Below are positions 1 through 7,611 of a DNA stretch of 39,134 nucleotides, piece after piece (the stretch's first letter is position 1; each line of letters opens with the position of its first letter). The notes beneath the pieces were generated by a model. That model was not told the origin of the DNA and made no database searches. It saw nothing but the letters and a program-made list of their open reading frames with translations. A program made the translations under genes and the position numbers. Source of the DNA: Candidatus Omnitrophota bacterium (GTDB lineage Bacteria; Omnitrophota; Gorgyraeia; 2-01-FULL-45-10); assembly GCA_030695905.1 (NCBI GenBank), contig JAUYOL010000028.1, positions 1 through 39,134 on the forward strand, in the 5' to 3' direction.

Positions 1-3000
1 CCGCTGTCTGTTTTGCAGAGTCAATGGCCGCCTTGGCCTGTACGGATGTCATGTTCGTGATGTCTATCTTCAACTTAGCGGCTTCGGGCTTTAACGCGTC
101 TATGGCAGCCTGTTCGGCTTTCCGGGCTTCTTCAGTCTTAGCGGATGGGGGTTCGGGTAGAGGATAATACTGTTTCTCGTATGGTATTTTTCCCTCATAT
201 ACTTCGGGCCTTACTTTATAAATCTCAAAGCCTTCTTTAGTTTTTTCGATACAGAGCAGTTTCGCAACTCCTAAATTAAACAGTTCAATAACTGCTTTTA
301 TCTTGGCGAGTCTGTTTTTTGCTTGTTGGATATTGGCGGTTTTTTTGAAGCGAGCTAACTCATATTTTTGAATAAAATCAATTGAACGGGGGGTATAATT
401 TATAGGTTCTCCCGCAAGATTAAAATAATGAAGGAGCTGATACCAATCATTATCCCTTAAAAGCCAAGACAACCTTAGGTCGTATATATCATAGAGATGG
501 CTAACCACCGAAAGCTTTTCTTCATTGGTTAACTTATTCCATTCGGGATCTTTTATAATATGCTTAAGCTCTTTTTTGGCAAAACCTCTTCTGGATGAGG
601 CGATGTTACTAGTAGTCAATGGCAGACCGAGATTCTGTAAAAATATCTTTTGTTTCCGCAGGAGTTCTGGGGTTCTGGAAAGGAGGCTTCTTCCTTTTCC
701 ATTCACAATGCCTAAACCTAACTCATCATGAAGATAGCGTATTCTCCCTTTTAAATCTATTTTCTGTGATTTAAGCAGCCCTTGGACGCTCTTGGAGGAT
801 AAAGACTTTAAAAACTCTATAGTCTGGTCGATCTCCGCACTGGTTATCTTGCTTTCTTCAGGTACAACTTGAGGCGGAGTTTCCGGCTGTATTACTGTTT
901 CAGGCGGTGTTTCTAGAGGCTTTGCTGTTTCGGATGGCGTAACAACTGATGGTGGCTCTTCTTTAACAATTTCGGCTTTAGGTTCTGGTACCTTTTCTTC
1001 TGCCTCTTGTGATGCCTTGGCCTTTTCTTCATTAAGTCTGGCAAGCTCATCCTTTACTTTATCCGATTCGGCTTTTAAGCGAACTATCTCAAGATTTGCA
1101 TCCGCTATCTCTTTCTCCTGCGCAAGACGTATCTTTTCAGCTTCTGCTAATGTTGCCTTTGATTGATCTATCTGGCTGTCTACGTTATGAAGAGCGTCTT
1201 TTGCTAATTGTATTTCTTGAGCTAAAAGTGCTTTTTCAGCCTCTTTTTCAGCTATTTCATGCCTAAGTTGATTTAACCTTTTTCGGCTCTTATATATGCT
1301 AATAGATAATATAATAATACCTAGACTTAGGATGCCCAGCATAGAAAGAATTGCTTCCCAATGACTGCCCAACCAAGTCTTTTCATTCTCCTTGGGATTT
1401 TCCACTACATTAGCAGGTTTCGTTTCCGCAGTATTAAGTTTACCTTTCAGAGTTGATGCTTCGGCTTCCAAAGATTGTTTCTTTTCTTCTAGTGCCTTTA
1501 TTTTAAAAGCCGCTTCATTTTGTTCCTGAGCTGCTTTGGCTAATTTTTCTGCCTGGGTTCTATTCTCTTCTGCCTGAGCCCTTATTTTATCTTGAGCGAT
1601 TTTTACTTCCTGTTCCGCCTCCTCTAACTTAGTCTTTGCTTCTAGCCTTTGAGCTTCTAACACTTCGACTTTTGCTTTATCTACTCTAGCCTCTTCTACA
1701 AGTTTTGCGATATTGGATAACATACCCTTGATTTCTTCTTGGCATTTCTTGATATCTTCTTGGGATTGCTTTAATAAATCCTTTATCTGCATTTCTACTT
1801 GCGATGGGTTTACACTTGGTTGAGTAGCCTGAGGCGCGAGAGAAACTTCTGGAGCCACTACGATAGGAGGAGTAACAACCTGAACATTTTTAGTTTCAAT
1901 TATTCTACGGGCTTCTTCTACGGCTGTATCATAGGTAATTCTCTTTGCGCCTTGAGGTGTTTCAACTTCTACAGATATTATTCGTTTAGGAAAGACTCCT
2001 AACGAACCAACATCTTCATATGCTTCAGAACCTGTTACGGGCTTAAGACCTAAATCCTGGGCGAATCTTATTAAATCCTTCTCTGTGCCATATATTATCT
2101 CACTGCCATCAGAAAGCTTTACAATAGCGCCTACCACAGGATGATTGATATAGGGTGCGACTATATGTCTATTCCCTCTAGAATAGCTGATATTAGTTAT
2201 ATCCGCTGGGTTTATCCGTACTTCTTTTGTTTCTACATAGTAAACAGCGGTGGTGCCGTTATTCAGTTTTTTAGACAATTCCAAAGCCGATTCATAGGTA
2301 AGGGTTTTAACGCCTTCGGGCGTCTGGGCATCCATTGAGATAACGCGCTTTGGTGCTAGTCCTAATGATCCTACGTCTTCACGTTTTTCTGTTCCTGCAA
2401 TAGGTGTAAAGCCAAGATCCTTAATAAATCTTCTTAAATCCCATTCTGTGCCGTAAACAATCTGTGTTCCGTCATTAAGCTTTACAATGGCTCCTACCAC
2501 AGGATGATTGATGTAAGGCGCCAATAGATGCCGGGTGCCCCTTGAGAAAGCCACCTCAGTAATATTCTTTGTACTCAAGGCGGGTGTTTTATCTACATAT
2601 ATCTTGCCCTGCAAATCTAAAATCCGATCACCCTCTTTTAGTTCCTTTAAGCCAACTGATGGTTTTAGTTCGCCTGTTAACGGTCCTAAACGCATCTCGC
2701 CTTCGCCGCCTAATTTTAAAGATTCCCGGAGGCCTTCACCTTTTGAATCTTTAATCTTCTCTGCACCAAGAGAAACACCTGCGCTGACTTCAATAGGCGG
2801 TTTACCTTTCGGAATATCGCTTAAACCAATAGACGATTTTACGTCTCCAACCACAGGCAGAACATCTGCTCTGACTTTTCCTTTTACATCGGTAGATTCG
2901 GTTAAAGAAGACAAATCACGCAGTTTTTTCTCTTCGGTAGATTTAATATTAAATTTTAGGTCTACGGGTGGTGCGCCTTTTTTAAGGTTAACTATGGAAA

Positions 3001-4222
3001 CTGAGGGTTGTATGCCCATATTTAAAGGCCCTGTTTTAGCCTTTACACCGACAGCCAAATCAATCTGGTCTTTGGCTACTTTTTCCTCAACCTGCCCTTG
3101 TCCTAAAGAAATCCTTGCATTTAGATCGACTATCTTCTCTCCCTCATGCGGCTTATTTATTGAAACAACGGTATCGTTACGTATTTGAAGCGGACCCAGG
3201 CGCGCGCTAAAACTAGTCGCACAGCCCGTAACCAACAATATAAGAGAAAACATAAGAGGCATAACAAGACGTCTGAATAATGGCAGGATTCTTTCCATTA
3301 GAGATGGTGCGGTAAGTTTTTTGGCTGGTCGTTGTTCTAAAGATTTTTCGGTGCTTAAGCGCTTGGATTCCTGTTGCCTTAAAGAATCTGCTATCTTCTT
3401 ATCTATTACTTCTATATTCGCCTTTAATGCCTTTACCCTATCTAATATTGAAGTCTTCTTGCCTTGCAGATCCCTTAGTTTTTCTTCAAGCTGCTGTTTC
3501 TTTGTCTGTAATCCATCTAATTCTGCCTTGCGCCCGGCATCGGCATCATCCTGCTTCAAAGAAGATAACTTTGCGTTAATGCCGGATTTCTCAGTTTCTA
3601 AATTAGTAATATCTTTCTCTGCTTCTGCGATGACCTTCCTTAATATGTCTATTTCTTCAGATACTTTATCTCTATCCGCTGATAAGGCTATCTTTCCCCC
3701 GGATAGCGTATTGTCAACTTCGGCTACCTGTATGCCGAACTTCGCTGACACAGCCCAATGAGAATTTGTCTTATTTAGATCGCCTATCTTTTCTTTCGGA
3801 CATATTTTTACCATATATGCCCTGCCGTCCTTTGAATACCTTACAGAAACAACGCCGTCTTCATTATTTATGCTATCCAAATCAAACCCGTTCAATAGTT
3901 CTATATTTTTTCTGAATTCTCTTTCGACAACGGGCTTAACATACCTAATCGGAAGATGATCAGTTAGTAAACAGGCGCCTATAGAGAATGCTGCTGTGAG
4001 GAACCTCATATCTGATAATACCGAGTTCTTAAACTCTATGGATTTTTCATTAGGGAAGGATTGCTGAAATACTGAAGGCGGAGAAAGTTTATGGGCTCCC
4101 ATTTCGCCTCCGGTAGCCCATGTGATATCATACAGCAGGAATGCCTGAATGATTATTATTGAAATGACTCTTATGAAAAACCTTAGCCTCTTATTTTCGC
4201 TCCAAGCTATCATTATAGTCAT
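1..4222 (-). CDS. Giant multi-domain coiled-coil membrane protein, 3' end beyond the window
   Basis: A single reading frame stays open from an ATG at 4222 to the left edge, at least 1407 codons, with no stop, so the C-terminus is missing. Residues about 13-36 form a hydrophobic N-terminal signal or anchor ending in a possible cleavage site (DITWA). A Lys/Glu/Gln-rich coiled coil spans about 185-305. A second hydrophobic stretch at about 318-333 ends in a lipobox-like LLVTGC with Cys334. A beta-rich low-complexity region follows, then two copies of a 121-residue repeat (about 553-775), a second coiled coil (about 810-945), a membrane segment (about 955-980), a third coiled coil, a Pro/Glu-rich linker (about 1075-1125) and an alpha-helical tail. 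A second ATG lies three codons in (4213), so the exact start is uncertain. No enzymatic domain was recognised; a structural or cell-envelope role is an inference. Three small genes precede it on the same strand. Confidence 0.85.
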   Translation of the reverse strand, partial: MTIMIAWSENKRLRFFIRVISIIIIQAFLLYDITWATGGEMGAHKLSPPSVFQQSFPNEKSIEFKNSVLSDMRFLTAAFSIGACLLTDHLPIRYVKPVVEREFRKNIELLNGFDLDSINNEDGVVSVRYSKDGRAYMVKICPKEKIGDLNKTNSHWAVSAKFGIQVAEVDNTLSGGKIALSADRDKVSEEIDILRKVIAEAEKDITNLETEKSGINAKLSSLKQDDADAGRKAELDGLQTKKQQLEEKLRDLQGKKTSILDRVKALKANIEVIDKKIADSLRQQESKRLSTEKSLEQRPAKKLTAPSLMERILPLFRRLVMPLMFSLILLVTGCATSFSARLGPLQIRNDTVVSINKPHEGEKIVDLNARISLGQGQVEEKVAKDQIDLAVGVKAKTGPLNMGIQPSVSIVNLKKGAPPVDLKFNIKSTEEKKLRDLSSLTESTDVKGKVRADVLPVVGDVKSSIGLSDIPKGKPPIEVSAGVSLGAEKIKDSKGEGLRESLKLGGEGEMRLGPLTGELKPSVGLKELKEGDRILDLQGKIYVDKTPALSTKNITEVAFSRGTRHLLAPYINHPVVGAIVKLNDGTQIVYGTEWDLRRFIKDLGFTPIAGTEKREDVGSLGLAPKRVISMDAQTPEGVKTLTYESALELSKKLNNGTTAVYYVETKEVRINPADITNISYSRGNRHIVAPYINHPVVGAIVKLSDGSEIIYGTEKDLIRFAQDLGLKPVTGSEAYEDVGSLGVFPKRIISVEVETPQGAKRITYDTAVEEARRIIETKNVQVVTPPIVVAPEVSLAPQATQPSVNPSQVEMQIKDLLKQSQEDIKKCQEEIKGMLSNIAKLVEEARVDKAKVEVLEAQRLEAKTKLEEAEQEVKIAQDKIRAQAEENRTQAEKLAKAAQEQNEAAFKIKALEEKKQSLEAEASTLKGKLNTAETKPANVVENPKENEKTWLGSHWEAILSMLGILSLGIIILSISIYKSRKRLNQLRHEIAEKEAEKALLAQEIQLAKDALHNVDSQIDQSKATLAEAEKIRLAQEKEIADANLEIVRLKAESDKVKDELARLNEEKAKASQEAEEKVPEPKAEIVKEEPPSVVTPSETAKPLETPPETVIQPETPPQVVPEESKITSAEIDQTIEFLKSLSSKSVQGLLKSQKIDLKGRIRYLHDELGLGIVNGKGRSLLSRTPELLRKQKIFLQNLGLPLTTSNIASSRRGFAKKELKHIIKDPEWNKLTNEEKLSVVSHLYDIYDLRLSWLLRDNDWYQLLHYFNLAGEPINYTPRSIDFIQKYELARFKKTANIQQAKNRLAKIKAVIELFNLGVAKLLCIEKTKEGFEIYKVRPEVYEGKIPYEKQYYPLPEPPSAKTEEARKAEQAAIDALKPEAAKLKIDITNMTSVQAKAAIDSAKQTA
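1900..2566 (-). repeat. Two-copy 363-bp tandem coding repeat in the giant protein
   Basis: Two consecutive repeats with a period of 363 bp (121 codons) lie inside the giant gene; the second copy is shorter at its end. Each copy contains the nearly identical segment APYINHPVVGAIVKL, followed by DG-x2-I-x-YGTE, a DLGxxP segment, EDVGSLG and a T(P)xG-x-(K)-x-(I/L)TY segment. The Tyr/Asn/His-Pro core is almost unchanged between copies at both DNA and protein level, which suggests recent duplication or strong constraint. I do not recognise the domain family. Confidence 0.85.
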
Positions 4223-4306
4223 ATCGCCTAATTTTATTGATACATTACTGTGCCTGATGTTAAAGTAATCAAACTATACCATGAATTCCTTGCATTGCAA
4301 CAACAA

Positions 4307-4660
4307 TTATCTATATTTTTTATTACTTAACATTTCTGCATTGTTTCCCACTCGTGGTGACTGGAATTTCCTACGTCGTAGCCTATTCTTATTGTTGCCT
4401 TTTCCATAATCGGCATAGATTCTCAAGGACTCTTTCACATCATTCAATATTCCTTTACCGGGATCGCTGAGTAAATGGTGGCTAATTTTGTTGTTTGTGG
4501 CTGCTAGCGGGTTAAAATATACCTTAGCGCTTGTAATGCTGTTGTCTCCGTCTATGCCTTCTATTTCCAAGCTTTGCTCCTTTAGAATAACCTTTATGAC
4601 AAAGTTGAACCTTTTATAGTTGTAGATCTCAGTAAAGATTTCTTTATCTGTCTTTGTCAT
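4307..4660 (-). CDS. Hypothetical protein, 117 aa
   Basis: A 117-residue protein of unknown function. The N-terminal two thirds alternate hydrophobic and charged residues in a pattern expected of a small alpha/beta domain (FNFVIKVILKEQSLEIEGI). The C-terminal third is very basic (NKNRLRRRKF) and may be disordered or bind nucleic acid. A plausible ribosome-binding AAGG lies nine bases before the ATG. It is third in a run of small minus-strand genes leading to the giant coiled-coil gene and follows a structured 80-bp gap. No family was recognised; the reading frame is supported by its position and start signal only. Confidence 0.55.
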   Translation of the reverse strand: MTKTDKEIFTEIYNYKRFNFVIKVILKEQSLEIEGIDGDNSITSAKVYFNPLAATNNKISHHLLSDPGKGILNDVKESLRIYADYGKGNNKNRLRRRKFQSPRVGNNAEMLSNKKYR

Positions 4661-4691
4661 ATTACCGCGCCTTCCCCACCCTATCTATAGT

Positions 4692-4731
4692 GCCGGGTCA
4701 CGCACGGGGAAAACGGTTGTCGTAACCCGGC
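4692..4731 (-). other. Intergenic hairpin between two small genes
   Basis: An 11-bp inverted repeat (GCCGGGTCACG and CGTAACCCGGC, one C/A mismatch that becomes a G-U pair in minus-strand RNA) encloses an 18-base loop. It starts nine bases after the stop of the zinc-ribbon gene and ends 31 bases before the next ATG. It is not followed by a U-tract, so it is more likely an mRNA processing, stability or regulatory structure than a simple terminator. Confidence 0.5.
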
Positions 4732-4740
4732 TTCAGGATA

Positions 4741-4938
4741 TTATCCTCTTGCCAAGCGTAGCAAGGAGAATATCCCGAATCGTTTAATGGGTTTTAGATT
4801 TTCATGGTCTTCGGGTATTACCTTGTGCTTCCCCCCACATTTATCACAATTAACTTGCTCAGGAGAAGCTGTATACCCTATGGACCCACATTCTGTGCAC
4901 TGAACTCTCTCTGCCACAAAAATCGCCTTCTTTCTCAT
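4741..4938 (-). CDS. Small zinc-ribbon protein, 65 aa
   Basis: A 65-residue protein with two CxxC knuckles, CTEC at residues 14-17 and CDKC at 31-34, spaced as in a rubredoxin-like zinc ribbon that would bind one Zn(II). The tail is basic and partly hydrophobic (IFSLLRLARG). Its ATG overlaps the TGA of the gene before it by four bases (ATGA), so the two are very probably translationally coupled. No catalytic residues are visible; small zinc ribbons of this kind usually act in protein-protein or nucleic-acid contacts. The specific partner is unknown. Confidence 0.7.
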   Translation of the reverse strand: MRKKAIFVAERVQCTECGSIGYTASPEQVNCDKCGGKHKVIPEDHENLKPIKRFGIFSLLRLARG

Positions 4939-5111
4939 TTCTTAAGCGAGTCGATAAGGGTCAGCGGTATGTTATCGCCAACGCCCTTATCCTCATCGTT
5001 AAACAAATATGCTTCTTTGTTTAAAAGAAACATCCCTATTAAAAACGACAATATAACTGGCATCTGGTGCGAATGCTTCGCTATCTCAACTATATGGTTT
5101 ACTCTAAACAT
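4935..5111 (-). CDS. Small hypothetical protein, 58 aa, first gene of the left operon
   Basis: A short gene that is easy to miss. It has a strong Shine-Dalgarno (AGAGGTG) four bases before the ATG at 5111, a promoter at a suitable distance upstream, and a stop that overlaps the next start by four bases (ATGA). The 58-residue product carries a hydrophobic stretch (MPVILSFLIGMFLL) at about residues 17-30, then an acidic tail. This is consistent with a small membrane-associated or amphipathic protein. It is the first gene after the shared control region and is divergent from the XRE-cupin regulator, which probably controls it. Function unknown. Confidence 0.7.
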   Translation of the reverse strand: MFRVNHIVEIAKHSHQMPVILSFLIGMFLLNKEAYLFNDEDKGVGDNIPLTLIDSLKK

Positions 5112-5146
5112 AGGACACCTCTTTCTGTTCTTTTAACTACACTTAA

Positions 5147-5174
5147 AGTTTATCATAAATAAGCCATTTGTCAA
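5147..5174 (-). promoter_or_regulatory. Promoter of the left operon
   Basis: On the minus strand a consensus -35 box TTGACA (5174-5169) is followed after 16 bases by a weak -10 TAAACT (5152-5147). Transcription would begin near 5140, giving a leader of about 29 bases that holds the strong ribosome-binding site of the 58-aa gene. The -35 lies inside the operator-like repeat described at 5161-5314. Confidence 0.6.
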
Positions 5175-5314
5175 TAGTATCTGCAATACAATGGCTTATT
5201 TATATACTTTTATACTCATAACTTACTATGTTTATTGGTGTTATGATATTGTTAAGACTTAAAATAGGCATATATATTAAGCCATTTCTATATTTTTCTA
5301 TTGACAAATGGCCT
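5161..5314. repeat. Four operator-like boxes in the divergent control region
   Basis: The word AAGCCATT or its complement occurs four times: 5161-5168 (+), 5190-5197 (-), 5279-5286 (+), and 5306-5314 (-, as AATGGCCT). The outer two sit in a perfect 15-bp inverted repeat, GCCATTTGTCAATAG at 5163-5177 against its complement at 5298-5312. Each outer copy contains the -35 hexamer of one of the two divergent promoters. The symmetry suggests one DNA-binding protein, most simply the adjacent XRE-cupin regulator, covering both promoters, possibly with looping between the two box pairs. Confidence 0.65.
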
Positions 5315-5328
5315 AGATATGATATAAT
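5301..5328 (+). promoter_or_regulatory. Promoter of the XRE-cupin gene, probably giving a leaderless mRNA
   Basis: A consensus -35 TTGACA (5301-5306) and a perfect -10 TATAAT (5323-5328) are separated by 16 bases. The expected start site (about 5335) is only a few bases before the ATG at 5338. No Shine-Dalgarno is present there, so the transcript should be essentially leaderless. Confidence 0.75.
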
Positions 5329-5337
5329 TGTGATGTT

Positions 5338-5931
5338 ATGAAAATCGGTGATAACATAAAAAAAATACGGAAAGCACAAGGACTAAAACGTTCTGACTTA
5401 GTAAAGAAACTTCGCTTTACTTACGGCGAGAACGCGTTGGGATACCGTACTATTCAGAGGATAGAGCGCGGTGAGAACCTGAAAGATAGGCTCTCTTCCT
5501 TATTGCAGCTTGCCTATGTTCTAGGTGTAGACTTAAATCAATTCTATAAAAGCACAGAATACGAGGATAAAGCGCAGTTAGAAGAAGCGGCCAAGGAGAT
5601 CTGCATAACGAAGCCCAAAGCCAGGGGCGGAACATTTAGATATAATGATAGGGCTGTCCTAGAAATTGTCTCCCCGAAGAATAGCGGCTATATGTCAATG
5701 CTCATGGAGCTTGAGCCGAATTCCAAGACAAAGCAGGAACAGGATCCTGAAGCAACCATAAAATTTATGTTTGTTATAGCGGGTGAAATAACGATTGTAG
5801 TAGAAGAGCTTGAAAGGACGCTATCTAAGGGAGATTCCGTTCAGATAAATAGCCACAGACCGCATCATTTCGAGAATAGATCCAAAAAGAAATCTCTTGC
5901 CATATTGTATCAAAATCCGAAGCGGTTCTAA
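5338..5931 (+). CDS. XRE-family transcriptional regulator with C-terminal cupin domain
   Basis: A 197-residue regulator. Residues about 4-65 are an XRE/Cro-type helix-turn-helix (IGDNIKKIRKAQGLKRSDL, then a recognition-helix region ending in RTIQRIERGE). Residues about 110-195 form a small beta-barrel cupin with a GDSVQINSHRPHHFENRS turn, the usual ligand-sensing domain in XRE-cupin proteins. Such proteins typically repress or activate adjacent genes in response to a small metabolite. It is transcribed divergently from the 58-aa gene through a control region holding symmetric boxes, which suggests autoregulation together with control of the left operon. Its stop overlaps the end of the convergent response-regulator gene by three bases, so the two transcripts collide. 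The start relies on a promoter with almost no leader. The ligand is unknown. Confidence 0.85.
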   Translation: MKIGDNIKKIRKAQGLKRSDLVKKLRFTYGENALGYRTIQRIERGENLKDRLSSLLQLAYVLGVDLNQFYKSTEYEDKAQLEEAAKEICITKPKARGGTFRYNDRAVLEIVSPKNSGYMSMLMELEPNSKTKQEQDPEATIKFMFVIAGEITIVVEELERTLSKGDSVQINSHRPHHFENRSKKKSLAILYQNPKRF

Positions 5932-6314
5932 ACCAACGGGAAAAATTGATTTCTTTTTTTCAGCTCTTTTGTCACCTTATCGTAAAGTTCCACTAGCGAG
6001 CTGCCCTTCGTTATGTATTCGTCAATACCTCTACTCTGACATGCCTCAAATACCTGATCGCTATCCCATCCTGTAAAGACTATCTTATACATGGGCATGT
6101 CCTTAGCAATGTCTAGTACCTCGATACCGCTTTTTTTAGGCATCCTTATATCAAGAATCATCATATCGCAGGGATTATTCTTTATATATTCTATCGCGTC
6201 TTCGCCATTTATGGCCGATGGGAAATTGCCCTTTATCCGCAATTCAAGATAATTTTTGATATTATCTAACTGATCCCGTTCGTCATCTACTATCAATATC
6301 GTGGGAATACTCAC
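5928..6314 (-). CDS. Single-domain response regulator (CheY-like)
   Basis: A 128-residue stand-alone receiver domain. The acidic triad D10-D11-E12, the phospho-acceptor D55 in ILDIRMP, T81 and K103 are all present, so it should accept phosphate from a histidine. There is no output domain. It is the last gene of the synthase-phosphorelay operon, and its start overlaps the preceding receiver gene by four bases. Single-domain receivers act as phosphate shuttles or bind partner proteins; here the partners are presumably the H-box protein and kinases encoded upstream (inference). Confidence 0.9.
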   Translation of the reverse strand: MSIPTILIVDDERDQLDNIKNYLELRIKGNFPSAINGEDAIEYIKNNPCDMMILDIRMPKKSGIEVLDIAKDMPMYKIVFTGWDSDQVFEACQSRGIDEYITKGSSLVELYDKVTKELKKRNQFFPLV

Positions 6315-6691
6315 TTTGTCTCCTCCTCGTATATTTCATTTATCAGCTTGTGCGCCGCTTTGAGAACATCATCAAAGTTATAGGGTTTAATTATATAAGC
6401 TGAAGCCCCTAAATCCATACAGGTTTGACGAGTCTTATCATCTTCCACCGCGGTAAGCATGATAACACGTATTTTTGGGTTTATTTTTTTGGCCTGTCTC
6501 AGAACATCTATCCCTGTCATGCCTTCCATAATAATATCTAATACAATGATATTGGGCTTTTCTTTTTTAATGAGCGCAATGGCTTCGGGACCACTAGTGG
6601 CGGCCATAGCATGATAGCCTCGCTGTATTAGGAATTCTTTTATTTGATGCGATACTCCTGTTTCATCATCTACAACTAAGAATTTTATCAT
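6311..6691 (-). CDS. Single-domain response regulator (CheY-like)
   Basis: A 126-residue stand-alone receiver with D8/D9, phospho-acceptor D52 (VLDIIMEGMTG), T80 and K102, so fully competent for phosphorylation. No DNA-binding or enzymatic output follows. It overlaps the next receiver gene by four bases (coupled translation) and starts 12 bases after the stop of the degenerate-ATPase gene. The two tandem receivers are clearly different in sequence (IIMEGMTG versus IRMPKKSG around the acceptor), so they are unlikely to be simple duplicates and may receive different inputs. Confidence 0.9.
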   Translation of the reverse strand: MIKFLVVDDETGVSHQIKEFLIQRGYHAMAATSGPEAIALIKKEKPNIIVLDIIMEGMTGIDVLRQAKKINPKIRVIMLTAVEDDKTRQTCMDLGASAYIIKPYNFDDVLKAAHKLINEIYEEETK

Positions 6692-6703
6692 AACTTTTAC
6701 CTC

Positions 6704-7336
6704 TCAATCATTTGAAGGCAGCATAACTGTTATTCTAGTGCCAAAAGAAGGTGCGGCTTTATAATAGAATTTGCCTCCCATACGCTCTAATATCTTTCTT
6801 ATACCTTGCTGTTTCTTTATTTTATCGGGTGGCAAGTCATCTAACTGGCGGCACACGGGATCCTTTATAATGATTATTTTCCAAAGCTTTCTTAAAGTAA
6901 AAGATATCATAACTTTTGGATTATTAAAACCTAAGTATGTGAGAAGCTCCGTCCATTTTTCGATAGCATCTCCGTGAAGATAGCCTTCAACGGCGATCTT
7001 GTTTATTATCCTGAGTCCGGAAATCAATGCGCCCCAGTCTTCAAGTTCTGATTCCAAAGCTGCATCTTGTCGTGCCTCGAAACTAGGTAAAAATGTCTGG
7101 CGTTCTTTCATTTCATACATTAATGCCTTCCCTTTGTTAAAATACTTTTCGGTTTCTTCTAGACACTTCAAGCGGGCAACGGGATCGGAAAGTCCTCGAA
7201 GAGCCATGAGGTTTTTTCCCATTTCCTGCTTTGATTTTTCTATCTCACGAGAAAGCCTTTCAGCGATAAAAATTTCCTTGAAAAGTTGAAATAATCCTAT
7301 CCGTTTTTTCTTGTTATTAAGTAATGGGCTTACCAT
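6704..7336 (-). CDS. Orphan, degenerate histidine-kinase ATPase-like protein
   Basis: A 210-residue protein. The last 30 residues match the end of a histidine-kinase ATPase domain: the pattern GI-x-KILERMGGKF followed by SFGTRITVMLP corresponds to the lid end and G2 box. The N-box asparagines and the DxGxG G1 motif expected before it are not recognisable, and no clear H-box is seen. The N-terminal half is helical and charged, perhaps a dimerisation or adaptor region. It may be a pseudo-kinase or an ATPase half that pairs with the stand-alone H-box protein two genes upstream; both ideas are inference. It starts four bases after the ACP stop, so it is co-transcribed with it. Confidence 0.6.
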   Translation of the reverse strand: MVSPLLNNKKKRIGLFQLFKEIFIAERLSREIEKSKQEMGKNLMALRGLSDPVARLKCLEETEKYFNKGKALMYEMKERQTFLPSFEARQDAALESELEDWGALISGLRIINKIAVEGYLHGDAIEKWTELLTYLGFNNPKVMISFTLRKLWKIIIIKDPVCRQLDDLPPDKIKKQQGIRKILERMGGKFYYKAAPSFGTRITVMLPSND

Positions 7337-7340
7337 AATC

Positions 7341-7604
7341 CTATACTATACTCCCGTATCCCTTGCCCTCTTGTATCAATTTCTTGTTTATATAGTCTAT
7401 AACGTCTTTTACTGTCTTCGCTTTTTCTGCATCCTCATCAGGAATTTCAATGCCGAACTGTTCCTCTAATTCCATTACAAGCTCGACCGTATCAAGAGAA
7501 TCGGCTCCGAGGTCTTCTACAAACCTAGCGTCATCCTTTACTTCTTCCTCTCTTACACCCAATTGTTCCGCTATAATTTTAACCGCTCTATCTTTTATAT
7601 CCAT
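7341..7604 (-). CDS. acpP: Acyl carrier protein (AcpP-like)
   Basis: An 87-residue acyl carrier protein. The phosphopantetheine site is S36 in the canonical [14 protein letters not shown] context, and the acidic helix II and IPDEDAEK segment are typical of housekeeping AcpP. The frame extends to a GTG at 7610, but the AAGG ribosome-binding site is correctly spaced only for the ATG at 7604. Its position is odd: it lies between the stand-alone H-box protein and the degenerate ATPase, not beside the ketosynthases, yet in the same minus-strand unit. It could be the genome's general AcpP or a carrier dedicated to this cluster; the sequence looks like the general type, unlike the more divergent ACP at 13291. 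Confidence 0.93.
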   Translation of the reverse strand: MDIKDRAVKIIAEQLGVREEEVKDDARFVEDLGADSLDTVELVMELEEQFGIEIPDEDAEKAKTVKDVIDYINKKLIQEGKGYGSIV

Positions 7605-7611
7605 GAGCACC

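Noticed and set aside
525-3761. Several plus-strand reading frames of 60-217 codons
   Set aside because: They lie inside the long minus-strand giant gene, lack ribosome-binding sites and have no domain; they are complement shadows.
4680-4745. c-di-GMP riboswitch
   Set aside because: Only a fragment of the GEMM-I consensus is present, the second helix and conserved GC-rich receptor loop are missing, and no plus-strand gene follows; kept as a low-interest hairpin only.
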